Source: an uncultured bacterium (GTDB taxonomy: Bacteria > Actinomycetota > UBA4738 > HRBIN12). Taken from it: a stretch of 30,579 bases of DNA. Positions 15,946 through 22,755 of the stretch are shown here, piece by piece. The stretch is taken from the NCBI GenBank assembly GCA_937881155.1, contig CALGFI010000037.1, forward strand, positions 1 to 30,579. The letters are read 5' to 3'. The notes beneath the pieces are model-generated. The model was not told the origin of the DNA. It did no database searches and saw only the letters and a program-made list of their open reading frames with translations. Position 1 is the first letter of the stretch. Every line of letters begins with the position of its first letter. The translations under genes were made by a program, and so were the position numbers.

Positions 15946-16656
15946 TCAGCCCTCCTGCACGCCCGCGAGCCGCGCGAGGCCCGAGATCTTCCGCAGCACG
16001 AAGCGCCGGCCGTCGCGCTCGACGTAGCCGCGTCGCTGGAGGTCCGAGAGGATCCGCGTGACGTTCTCCCGGCTGCCGCCGCACAGGCTCGCCAGGTCCG
16101 CGTGCGTCACCACCGAAGGAAGGACTGCGCCGTCGGGCGGGAGGTCGTCGAGCGACGGCGCCACGAGCTGCAGCAGCCGCTTGGCCACGCGTCCCTTGAG
16201 ATCGAGGAACAGCAGGTCTTCGACGAAGGCCTCGTGCGATTGCACCTGCCGCGCCAGCGCGCGGAGGATGGCCCGCGAGGCGGCCGACTCTTCCGTCACG
16301 AACTCGACGAAGGTGGGACCCTGGACCGTCCACACCGACGACTCCTCGAGCGCGAGCGCCGCGGCCGTGCGAGGCATGCCTCCGAGCACGCCGAGCTCGC
16401 CGAAGAACTGGGGACGGTCGAGCGTCGTGTGCAGCTGCCGGTGGCCGCTCGCCGAAAGGGAGCTGATCTCCACGCGGCCTTCCACGAGGAAGAAGACCTC
16501 GGGGGACTCGTCACCCTGGTGGAACAGGTACGTGTTCCGCCGGTACCTGCGGACCGAACCGCGGTCGGCGAGTCGCGCGATCGTCTCGGCCGAGGCGCCC
16601 TCGAACAGCGGGGTACTCGCCATCATCGCTTCGAGGCCCGACACGCCGACCGCCAT
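15946..16656 (-). CDS. Crp/Fnr-family transcription regulator
   Basis: 236 residues. An N-terminal cyclic-nucleotide-binding fold (about 12-125) contains FFLVEGRVEIS and the phosphate-binding cassette FGELGVLGGMPRTAA, with Arg-Thr where E. coli Crp has Arg-Ser, so ligand binding is plausible. A long dimer helix follows (about 130-160), then a Crp-type helix-turn-helix (THADLASLCGGSRENVTRIL). No N-terminal Fnr-type cysteines are present, so an iron-sulphur sensor is unlikely. It probably binds TGTGA-N6-TCACA sites, and three such sites lie just upstream in this group. The ATG at 16656 is chosen because TACGCT lies 9 nt before it; a GTG at 16683 is less likely because the GGAG-like sequence directly abuts it. 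Confidence 0.92.
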   Translation of the reverse strand: MAVGVSGLEAMMASTPLFEGASAETIARLADRGSVRRYRRNTYLFHQGDESPEVFFLVEGRVEISSLSASGHRQLHTTLDRPQFFGELGVLGGMPRTAAALALEESSVWTVQGPTFVEFVTEESAASRAILRALARQVQSHEAFVEDLLFLDLKGRVAKRLLQLVAPSLDDLPPDGAVLPSVVTHADLASLCGGSRENVTRILSDLQRRGYVERDGRRFVLRKISGLARLAGVQEG

Positions 16657-16665
16657 ACGGTCGTC

Positions 16666-16671
16666 AGCGTA
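16666..16671 (-). promoter_or_regulatory. -10 box TACGCT of the Crp-type gene
   Basis: Minus-strand TACGCT lies 9 nt upstream of the ATG with no ribosome-binding site, fitting a leaderless or nearly leaderless transcript. A 12-nt inverted repeat CTCCC-CC-GGGAG (16684-16695) lies just upstream, and a second copy covers the ribosome-binding site of the lysine-rich peptide gene (16898-16909). Confidence 0.4.
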
Positions 16672-16705
16672 GCCAGTCCGCACCTCCCCCGGGAGGCATC
16701 ACAAA

Positions 16706-16736
16706 GCAAGACCCGGGAACTCATCCCGGGTCTTGC
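16706..16736 (-). terminator. Terminator of the lysine-rich peptide gene
   Basis: A 13-bp perfect stem (GCAAGACCCGGGA / TCCCGGGTCTTGC) with a 5-nt loop, followed on the minus strand by TTTG. It lies 25 nt after the stop of the small gene and separates it from the Crp-type gene. Confidence 0.8.
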
Positions 16737-16760
16737 GAAACGGCGAGTGCGAACCGCGGC

Positions 16761-16889
16761 CTACTTGGCCGCCTTCCGCGCGCGCTTGGCCTTCCTCAGC
16801 CTCTTGGTCACCCGCGTCGCCGGCTCCGTCTTCGACGTCTTCGCCGTGGACTTCGTCGCCACCTTGGGAGTGATCTTCTTGTCCGCCAC
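16761..16889 (-). CDS. 42-residue lysine-rich basic peptide
   Basis: A 42-residue peptide of almost only Lys, Arg, Ala, Thr and Val, including KRLRKAKRARKAAK at its end. Composition resembles the tails of histone H1-like or HU-extension proteins, so DNA or RNA binding is likely but unproven. The GTG at 16889 has an excellent ribosome-binding site (GGGGGAGGTGA, about 7 nt away). The frame continues upstream to 17003, but that part is not lysine-rich and lacks a start signal. Its own terminator follows, and three CRP-type palindromes lie upstream. The strong start, compositional bias and terminator make it a credible real gene despite its size. Confidence 0.7.
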   Translation of the reverse strand: MADKKITPKVATKSTAKTSKTEPATRVTKRLRKAKRARKAAK

Positions 16890-16985
16890 CTCGTCACCTC
16901 CCCCGGGAGATCCGGCCCCTCCGATGAGGGGGGCTTCACCAGGAACGCTCGAGGCGCATTTTGCGACGCCGAGCACGAGATCGAT

Positions 16986-17047
16986 GTGTCGGCGGTCACC
17001 CACCCGGGCGTGACGTCGGTCACGGTTCCGATGTGACGGCCGTCACA
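16986..17047 (-). promoter_or_regulatory. Row of three CRP-type palindromes
   Basis: Three GTGA-N6-TCAC-type sites lie in a row: a degenerate GTGTCGGCGGTCAC (16986-16999), CGTGACGTCGGTCACG (17009-17024) and a perfect TGTGACGGCCGTCACA (17032-17047). Their centres are 24 and 23 bp apart, about two helix turns. The last overlaps the stop codon of the zinc-finger gene. If the minus-strand hexamer CAAAAT (16963-16958) is the -10 box, the start point would be near 16951 and the nearest site centred at about -41.5, the class II activator position. Binding by the neighbouring Crp-type protein is inferred. Confidence 0.65.
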
Positions 17048-17261
17048 TTTTCTCGTCGAGCTCCGGCAGGGAGAGCGGATCAGGCCGAGGTGTGCATGCT
17101 CCGCAGTACAGCGCGTCCTCGACGATGAGTGCCTGCGTCACATCGCCGGGCTTGAACAGATCGACCACGTACGGGAGGGTCTCCACGTGGTCGGCGCAGA
17201 TGCCTCGACCGCAGAACCGACAGCTCCCCACGGCGGTCTTCCGACAGTGCCAGCAATCCAT
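17043..17261 (-). CDS. Small zinc-finger protein (DUF2180-like)
   Basis: 72 residues with paired cysteines typical of a treble-clef or B-box-like zinc finger: CWHC near the start, CRFCGRGICADH in the middle, and CGAC near residue 53. The layout resembles my memory of DUF2180 proteins; function is unknown and could be protein-protein contact. The ATG at 17261 has GAGGAGGGA 9 nt upstream and starts only 14 nt after the stop of the protease-like gene, so the two are probably co-transcribed. Its stop codon lies within one of the CRP-type palindromes. Confidence 0.85.
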   Translation of the reverse strand: MDCWHCRKTAVGSCRFCGRGICADHVETLPYVVDLFKPGDVTQALIVEDALYCGACTPRPDPLSLPELDEKM

Positions 17262-17275
17262 CGGGTGGTCCCTCC

Positions 17276-19444
17276 TCAGTGCTCAGCTGTGCGCTCGATC
17301 GGAGCCGCGGACACGGCGCCCCGGCGGAAGATGCCGGCTACGACTTCATCGAACCCCTCGCGGTCGAGCTCGAACACGCGCATCGGCGTTCGGGCGACCA
17401 CGGAGGCCGTGCGGGGGATGTCCATGAGCAACGCGAGCTCGCCGAAATGCTCCCCCGCGCCGAGCGACCGGATGGCCTCGTCGTCCTGGAGCACCTCCGC
17501 GCGTCCGGACCCGATCACGTAGAACGCATCTCCCTGGTCGCCCTGCTCCACGAGGACCTCATCGGGAGCGACGCTGATCCATCGACCACGACTGAGCAAC
17601 TCGGCGATCGATGCCGACCCGAGCGACGCGAACGGTGGGAGGGACCGAAGCTCCGCGGCTTGGTGAAGCGTCGGAGCGAATTCAGGAAGGTTGACGCTGT
17701 CGCTCAGTAGGCGGTCGAACGTGCTCTCGTCGATCTCGAACAGCTCGGCGTCATCGACCGGACGAACGGTCGCCGACCGCCGGGCACCGTCGACCAGGCC
17801 GAGCTCACCGAACATGTCACCTCGCTCCAGGGTTCGGATGACGTTGTCCTTGCCGGTGTTCTCGTCTTCCTCGACCACCTCGAGCTTTCCCCGTCGGACC
17901 ACGTAGAACGCATGCGGTCGATCTCCCTGTCGAAATACGGGCTTGCCGCCCGGATATCGCTTCAGCTCGACGCGTCCCGCGAGGTCGGACAGCACATCCT
18001 CCGGTAGGTCCTCGAACATCGGCGAGCTGTCGATGAGCTCGGCCGCCTCGACGCGCCACCCCGTTTGGAGCTTGAACCGCAGCGCGTCGATCCACCCCCC
18101 GATCTTCTTCGCGACTGATCGCGCGAGCTTGATGACGCCACGGATCGCAGGACCCGCAACGAACAGGGCGAGCGCCACGAGGAGGAGACGGCCGAAGACC
18201 CCGCCATCCCACAGCGAGGAGATGAGACCACCGAAGATCGTCTCCCAGAAGAAGAACGCCGTGAAGACGGACAGGACGGTGAACGCGACGCCGACGATGC
18301 CATAGAGCGCCAGCCCGACCTCCTGCTTCGTCATACGCTCACGCCGGCGCAGCTTCCGCCACAGGTCATACCGGATGAAGCGCAAGGATCGCGGACGGAG
18401 ATCCGGAACCTGGATGACGTCGGCCAGGATGAAGTAGCCGTCGAGCTCGAGCAGTGGGATGAGGTTCATGAAGATGACGAAATAGTTGATGACCGCCCAG
18501 GTGAACAGGAACGGTGAGATCGCCGCGTCCGGGAACGCCCAGATGAAGATCGCGGCGATCCCGGAGAAGATGAGCTCTGCGTATGGTCCCGCGAAGGACT
18601 GGGCGATCCGCTCCCGGCGGTCGAGCATCAGCACCTCGGACGATTCGATGAAGAAGACGGGAGACCCGAAATAGATCATGAAACCGGCGCTCTTCACCTT
18701 GCGTCCGTAGTGGACCAGGACGACGGCGTGACCGAGCTCGTGGATGAAGGTCAGGACGTAGTCCATCCCCAACAGGACGAACGTCTGGGCCGCAGCCGAT
18801 CCGCCGCCGAGCTCGAAGCGACCGCTTCGGTACACGGCCGCGAAGGCGACCAAACCGAGAGCGGCCACGATTGCCGCGGCGATCCCCAGCGCCGGCGTGA
18901 AGAAGAAGCGAACGAAGCGCCGGTACAGCCAGTCGACGAGCCGGTGCGCTCCGGCCCAGTCGACGGAGAGCGTATTGACGAACTCGCGGGTCTTCGCCCG
19001 CGCCAGCGACGCCGGGTGCGCCGCCCGGTCCACGATCTCCCGAGCGTCGACGTACCGGTCGGTGAGGAAGTTCCCCACGCGCAGCTCGCGGACGAGATCG
19101 GCAACGCCCTCCAGCTCCATGTCGCCCGATTCCTGGAACCGCTCGACGACGATCTCGCCGACGGTCCGCGTTCCGTCCATCAGCTCGAGGAGCGGAACGT
19201 CGCTCAACGACAGCTGGTAGTGCAGGAGCTCCGTCGGGTTGGCGATCATCGCGTAGTCGTTGCCCCAACGAAGCTTGAACGTCTTGACCTCGACGTCGGG
19301 TCGGAGCTGCGGGCGGTACGTGGCCGGGTCGAGCCGCTCCGACAGCCTCGACCAGATCCCGCCTTCATGGTCTTGCTCCGGGGCTCTGGCGATCGCACCA
19401 CGTACGGCCCCGAAGACGCCACGCTCGCTCAGCGCCTCGGTCAC
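17276..19444 (-). CDS. PqqD-like / M50 site-2-protease / dual cNMP-binding protein
   Basis: 722 residues. Residues about 55-130 resemble a PqqD-type winged-helix (LLELMDGTRTVGEIV). A membrane part follows with helices at about 181-205, 285-303, 310-332, 378-400 and 418-436. It carries HELGH (235-239) and LLELDGYF (331-338), the zinc ligands of M50/site-2 proteases. Two cyclic-nucleotide-binding domains end the protein: about 475-585, with FGELGLVDGARRSA, and about 600-708, with FGELALLMDIPRTA, both keeping the Gly-Glu and Arg of ligand-binding cassettes. I infer an intramembrane protease gated by cyclic nucleotide, with an unknown substrate. The GTG start overlaps the preceding stop by 4 nt (GTGA), so translation is coupled. 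Confidence 0.9.
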   Translation of the reverse strand: MTEALSERGVFGAVRGAIARAPEQDHEGGIWSRLSERLDPATYRPQLRPDVEVKTFKLRWGNDYAMIANPTELLHYQLSLSDVPLLELMDGTRTVGEIVVERFQESGDMELEGVADLVRELRVGNFLTDRYVDAREIVDRAAHPASLARAKTREFVNTLSVDWAGAHRLVDWLYRRFVRFFFTPALGIAAAIVAALGLVAFAAVYRSGRFELGGGSAAAQTFVLLGMDYVLTFIHELGHAVVLVHYGRKVKSAGFMIYFGSPVFFIESSEVLMLDRRERIAQSFAGPYAELIFSGIAAIFIWAFPDAAISPFLFTWAVINYFVIFMNLIPLLELDGYFILADVIQVPDLRPRSLRFIRYDLWRKLRRRERMTKQEVGLALYGIVGVAFTVLSVFTAFFFWETIFGGLISSLWDGGVFGRLLLVALALFVAGPAIRGVIKLARSVAKKIGGWIDALRFKLQTGWRVEAAELIDSSPMFEDLPEDVLSDLAGRVELKRYPGGKPVFRQGDRPHAFYVVRRGKLEVVEEDENTGKDNVIRTLERGDMFGELGLVDGARRSATVRPVDDAELFEIDESTFDRLLSDSVNLPEFAPTLHQAAELRSLPPFASLGSASIAELLSRGRWISVAPDEVLVEQGDQGDAFYVIGSGRAEVLQDDEAIRSLGAGEHFGELALLMDIPRTASVVARTPMRVFELDREGFDEVVAGIFRRGAVSAAPIERTAEH

Positions 19445-19665
19445 GGGTCCGGATCCCTTCGGGCGCGTTCTGCCTCCAGCCGCCTCCGAATCACGTCGTA
19501 GACCGACTGTCGTGGGCGCGCGCGTCGTTTCTGCGCGTACAGGTTGCCCGCCACGGCACCGACCAGGACGATCAGCGCCAACGCCGCGAGCACGCCCTCC
19601 ACCCGGGCATCTTGGGCCCCTCCGTCGTTCCGGTGCAACGCGAGGGGGCGCGGTGTCGGATTCAC
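19441..19665 (-). CDS. Small single-helix membrane protein, function unknown
   Basis: 74 residues. One hydrophobic helix (about 24-42, VLAALALIVLVGAVAGN) is followed by a very basic and charged tail (QKRRARPRQ, then RRRLEAERARRD), which by the positive-inside rule should face the cytoplasm. No family is recognised. Its TGA overlaps the GTG of the protease-like gene, so the two are translationally coupled, and it may be a partner or substrate of that protease; that is speculation. The start is uncertain: GTG 19665 is used, with GTG 19602 an alternative just before the helix. Confidence 0.65.
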   Translation of the reverse strand: MNPTPRPLALHRNDGGAQDARVEGVLAALALIVLVGAVAGNLYAQKRRARPRQSVYDVIRRRLEAERARRDPDP

Positions 19666-19746
19666 GGCCCGGTCACATCACCGTCTCCGGCGCGACACAC
19701 CGAAGGGTTAGCGTCCAGTGTGCCAAGAGGCATGCGCCCCTCTGGA

Positions 19747-19780
19747 GCGGGGAGCCGGCCGCGAAGGGCCGGCTCCCCGC
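19747..19780 (-). terminator. Strong hairpin after the methyltransferase gene
   Basis: A 14-bp perfect stem (starting GCGGGGAGCCGGCC) with a 6-nt loop lies 40 nt after the stop of the PrmC-like gene and before the protease group. No T-run follows, so termination is inferred. The remaining 19666-19746 holds the leader of the single-helix gene, with no clear promoter seen. Confidence 0.6.
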
Positions 19781-19820
19781 GCCCCCTCCGCCCCACCCAG
19801 TCGGTCCGACGGCAGCCGTT

Positions 19821-20681
19821 TCAGGGCGACCGACCGACGAGCACGCGCGTCACCTTGAACCCGCGATCCATCGTGCTCCGTACATCACGGAACCCAGTTC
19901 GCTGCAACACGGAGCGCACGGCGCGAGCGCGATCGGGACTCACCTCGATCAGCAGCCAGCCGCCCGGACGTAGCCACGCCGGCGCCTCGGTCGTGCTCCG
20001 TTCCACGATTCGCAGTCCATCGGGACTCCGGTCGGTGAGCGTATGCGCCGGCTCCCACCGTCGGATCTCCTCGGGCAACTCGCGGAGCTCCGACCTGGCG
20101 ACATAGGGCGGGTGCAAGGTCACGACGTCTACGCCGCCGCGGAGGTGCTTCGGCAGCCCGCCGAACAGATCACCGACCACGAACGTCGCTGGGAGGCGGA
20201 GCTTGCGCGCATTTGCCCGTGCGACCCGGATCGCTTCGGGGGAGATGTCGGTGCCGTAGACGCGGGCGCGCCGAACCTCGTTCACAACGGCCAGCGCGAT
20301 GCCCCCTCCGCCGGTCGCAACGTCCACGAGCACCGGTTGTCTCCTGCGACGCACCCGTCGAACGGCCTGCTCTGCGAGGAACTCCGTCGAGTCGCGTGGG
20401 ACGAACACGCCCGGCCGAGCGAGGACTTCCAAACCACGGAAGATCGCGTACCCCTTGATCAGCTGGACCGGCTCGCCCTTCGCGCGACGCTCGATCATCC
20501 GCTCGAAGCGACGCCGGGCGCCCGGGGAGACCTCGGTGTCGCGGTCGAAGTCCTCAGTACCGATCGCGTGCCCGAGCAGGTCTTCGGCCTCGATGAGCTC
20601 GCGATCTCGTTGCCAGTGATCGATCGCCGGGGAAGCCTTGAGTGTCTTGACGGCCTCGTCGACGAGATCCCCGGCGTTCAC
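19821..20681 (-). CDS. PrmC/HemK-like class I methyltransferase with HPPY motif
   Basis: 286 residues. An N-terminal helical part contains RRFERMIERRAKGEPVQLIKG and FVPRDSTEFLAE, like the PrmC release-factor binding region (GEPLAYI...VLIPRPETE). The SAM-binding domain starts with VDVATGGGGIALA, then YGTDISPEAIRVARAN. Where PrmC has the catalytic NPPY, this protein has HPPY (VVTLHPPYVA). PrmC methylates the Gln of the GGQ loop of release factors using the Asn of NPPY, so the change may mean a different target or reduced activity. GTG 20681 is chosen because TAGGTT lies 8 nt upstream and because a longer frame would overlap the divergent GroES-like gene. Confidence 0.82.
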   Translation of the reverse strand: MNAGDLVDEAVKTLKASPAIDHWQRDRELIEAEDLLGHAIGTEDFDRDTEVSPGARRRFERMIERRAKGEPVQLIKGYAIFRGLEVLARPGVFVPRDSTEFLAEQAVRRVRRRRQPVLVDVATGGGGIALAVVNEVRRARVYGTDISPEAIRVARANARKLRLPATFVVGDLFGGLPKHLRGGVDVVTLHPPYVARSELRELPEEIRRWEPAHTLTDRSPDGLRIVERSTTEAPAWLRPGGWLLIEVSPDRARAVRSVLQRTGFRDVRSTMDRGFKVTRVLVGRSP

Positions 20682-20689
20682 GGGCGTGC

Positions 20690-20695
20690 AACCTA
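20690..20695 (-). promoter_or_regulatory. -10 box TAGGTT of the PrmC-like gene
   Basis: Minus-strand TAGGTT lies 8 nt before the GTG at 20681 and no ribosome-binding site is visible, consistent with a leaderless transcript. Confidence 0.45.
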
Positions 20696-20744
20696 CCAGG
20701 CGGTCTGCGGGATCCGCGGACGGGGTCAGTGGCTCGTCGCGTGC

Positions 20745-20750
20745 GACAAT
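20745..20750 (+). promoter_or_regulatory. -10 box GACAAT of the GroES-like gene
   Basis: GACAAT, close to TATAAT, lies exactly 6 nt before the GTG at 20757 with no ribosome-binding site between. No CIRCE inverted repeat is present here, in contrast to groEL. Confidence 0.45.
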
Positions 20751-20756
20751 CGCCTG

Positions 20757-21122
20757 GTGAGCGCGGCGCCGAAACACAAGCCGAAAGCGCGAGGAAAGCG
20801 GACCCCCAAGGAAGAGGTCCGGCTCACCGGCGACCGGATCGTCGTCGAGAACCCGGAGGACGGCGAACGCAAGACGCGGGCCGGGCTGCTCATCCCGGCC
20901 ACGGCGGCGCCCGCGCCGAAGCGTTGCGTCTGGGGCGAGGTCGCGCTCGTTGGTCCTGACGTCCGCGCCGTTCGTGCCGGCGACCGCATCCTCTACCTGC
21001 CGCAGGCCGGTCTGGAGGTCGAGCTCGATGGGCGCGAGTACCTGCTCCTGCGCGAGCGCGATGTCCAGGCGATCGCGTCTCCCGCGAACGGCCGGGAGGC
21101 GCAACCGGGCCAGTACCTGTAG
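20757..21122 (+). CDS. GroES-like co-chaperonin, orphan and divergent
   Basis: 121 residues. After a 20-residue Lys/Arg-rich extension (KHKPKARGKR), the fold follows GroES: VRLTGDRIVVE, mobile-loop region KTRAGLLIPA, then WGEVALVGPD, AGDRILYLPQAGLEVELDG and EYLLLRERDVQAI. These match the GroES elements GDRV, GEVVAVG, GDRVLYSKYAGTEV and YLILRESDILA. GroES caps GroEL cages. This copy lies about 3 kb from groEL, lacks CIRCE, and has a basic N-terminal extension, so it may be a specialised paralogue rather than the main co-chaperonin; whether another groES exists cannot be seen. GTG 20757 is chosen because of the -10 box and because upstream codons overlap the divergent gene. Confidence 0.85.
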   Translation: MSAAPKHKPKARGKRTPKEEVRLTGDRIVVENPEDGERKTRAGLLIPATAAPAPKRCVWGEVALVGPDVRAVRAGDRILYLPQAGLEVELDGREYLLLRERDVQAIASPANGREAQPGQYL

Positions 21123-21132
21123 CTCGCTGGGG

Positions 21133-21537
21133 TCAGCCGCTCAGGAACGACAGCCGCACTCGGCGCGTGTCGTTCTCGTGGTTCGGATCGACGAGGACGA
21201 TCCGCTGCCACGTGCCGAGCGACACTCGCCCGCTCTGGACCGAGAGGACCAGTGACGGAGACACGAGGATGGGCAGCAGGTGATCGCCGCCGTGTCCGAC
21301 CGAGCCGTGACGGTGCGCGTATCGGTCGTCGCGCGGCAGCAGCCGCTGGAGCAGCTCCTCGAGGTCTTCCTCCGATCCCGATCCCGTCTCCATCAGCGCG
21401 AGACCCGCCGTCGCGTGCGGCGCGAACACGTGGAGCAATCCGTCGCCGCCGGAGCTCGACGCGAACGCCGCGACCCGATCGGTGATGTCCACGACTCGAC
21501 GGCCGTGCGTGTCGAGACTGAACTCCTCGACGTTCAC
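21133..21537 (-). CDS. YjbQ/UPF0047 family protein
   Basis: 134 residues, the usual family length. Typical features are HATAGLALMETG, EEDLEELLQRL, then HRHGSVGHGGDHLLP (the conserved histidines), and LGTWQRIVLVD near the end. The family forms trimers and has been linked to weak thiamine phosphate synthase activity in E. coli; the physiological role is unclear. Translation is probably coupled to the upstream membrane-protein gene, whose TGA overlaps this GTG by 4 nt (GTGA). It converges on the GroES-like gene with a 10-nt gap and no obvious terminator between. Confidence 0.93.
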   Translation of the reverse strand: MNVEEFSLDTHGRRVVDITDRVAAFASSSGGDGLLHVFAPHATAGLALMETGSGSEEDLEELLQRLLPRDDRYAHRHGSVGHGGDHLLPILVSPSLVLSVQSGRVSLGTWQRIVLVDPNHENDTRRVRLSFLSG

Positions 21538-22094
21538 ACGGTCGGGCCGGGGTCGCTCGCGGCGATCTGTATCGACGATGGCACCTCATCGGCCTGGACT
21601 CGCGCCGCCGCGAGTTGCACGCCGGCGCCGACGACGGCGATGACGCCCCCGGCGATCACCACGTACAGGCCGATGCCCATGGAGATACCGATCTGCCCGC
21701 TGTCGATCAGCACGTCGAGGAGCGCTCGGAGCTCCTGGAACGAGACGCTCGTCGCCATCGCCGTTTCCTCTGCCACGCTGTCGAGGGCGCTGTCGGTGAG
21801 CGTCAGCGCGTCGAACAGGCCGAAACCGACACCGAAGGCGCCCACGATGCCCGCTGCTACGGCCAGCGGGCGTTGCGGTGCCGTCGTTGCCGCGATTCCC
21901 ACCGCGACGACCACGAGACCCGCCACGACCGTGACCCAGCCGTCAGTCATGTCCACGCCAGAAACGACCTCGCTCTGTCCGGCGCCGGAGAACTCCGCCC
22001 ACGACAGGAACGAGCCGATCACGAGCAGCGCGCCGCCGACGATCGCGAGGATCGCGCCGATCGGCGCTCGCGGTGGGGTCGTCTCTTCGCTCAC
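21534..22094 (-). CDS. Four-helix membrane protein, function unknown
   Basis: 186 residues with four predicted membrane helices at about 12-33, 51-70, 76-97 and 136-163, and a hydrophilic loop at 98-135 between helices 3 and 4. No catalytic or binding motif is visible and I do not recognise a family; small actinobacterial membrane proteins with a WAEFSG-type first loop often remain unnamed. GTG 22094 has GGAGGT 5 nt upstream, the best start signal in the frame. It forms a two-gene unit with yjbQ through an overlapping stop and start. Confidence 0.8.
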   Translation of the reverse strand: MSEETTPPRAPIGAILAIVGGALLVIGSFLSWAEFSGAGQSEVVSGVDMTDGWVTVVAGLVVVAVGIAATTAPQRPLAVAAGIVGAFGVGFGLFDALTLTDSALDSVAEETAMATSVSFQELRALLDVLIDSGQIGISMGIGLYVVIAGGVIAVVGAGVQLAAARVQADEVPSSIQIAASDPGPTV

Positions 22095-22174
22095 GCGGAA
22101 CCTCCGATCGTCCGGTCGGGCCATCCTTCCATCGCCCCCGAAGCGCGCGCAACGCTCGCGGCCTCCGAGATCGG

Positions 22175-22202
22175 TTGACGTATGTCTGTAATCATGTAAT
22201 TC
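22175..22202 (+). promoter_or_regulatory. Promoter TTGACG-N16-TAATTC
   Basis: A near-consensus -35 TTGACG (22175-22180) and a -10 TAATTC (22197-22202) with a 16-nt spacer lie directly before the ATG at 22210, with 7 nt between -10 and start codon. The interval is AT-richer than its surroundings. This is the most complete leaderless promoter in the window. Confidence 0.7.
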
Positions 22203-22209
22203 TCGGGCC

Positions 22210-22734
22210 ATGAGACGATCATCATCCAGCGATGAGTTGCAAGGCTGGTTCGCCGGGCGCGTGCCGTCCGAGTGGTTCGTCGGATCGCCCGATGTAACGG
22301 CGGATCGCGAAGAGATCCTCGTCGTCGGGATGCTGTCGGATCCCGAGCTTCCCGAGGGCGCGACGCCCGAGGCGACGGCGGCGGCACGGCTGTCGCGGAT
22401 CGAGGGGTTCCGGGAAGACACGCGGGAACGCAGGATGGGCATCGCCGACGAGGCCCAGCATCGGTTCGGCCGGCGGGTCTCGTGGGGAGCGCGGTGCGGT
22501 GACGACCGCAAGCTGTTCACGACGGTGAGCGCGCCCGCCATGACACGCCTCAGGATGCCCGAACGCCGCGTGCTCGACACGCTCGTCGACGCAGGCGTCG
22601 CCCGCTCGCGCAGTCACGCGCTCGCGTGGTGCGTCCGGCTGGTTGCCGACAAGCAGGACGAGTGGCTGAAGGACCTTCGCCAAGCCCTCACGGACGTGGA
22701 GAAGGTTCGCGGGGAAGGCCCGGCGAACGTCTGA
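22210..22734 (+). CDS. Hypothetical protein with ribbon-helix-helix-like C-terminus
   Basis: 174 residues, soluble. The N-terminal two thirds (for example SEWFVGSPDVTADREEILVVG and EGFREDTRERRMGIADEA) match no family I can name. The C-terminal segment TRLRMPERRVLDTLVDAG-ARSRSHALAW has the rhythm of a ribbon-helix-helix DNA-binding motif: a short strand, then a helix, a Gly turn, and a second helix with Ser-Arg-Ser. It may be a DNA-binding regulator; this is a moderate inference. It has its own promoter, and the ATG follows it at leaderless distance. It converges with the small 65-residue gene. Confidence 0.8.
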   Translation: MRRSSSSDELQGWFAGRVPSEWFVGSPDVTADREEILVVGMLSDPELPEGATPEATAAARLSRIEGFREDTRERRMGIADEAQHRFGRRVSWGARCGDDRKLFTTVSAPAMTRLRMPERRVLDTLVDAGVARSRSHALAWCVRLVADKQDEWLKDLRQALTDVEKVRGEGPANV

Positions 22735-22755
22735 GGGGTCGCGGCTCGCCGGAAG

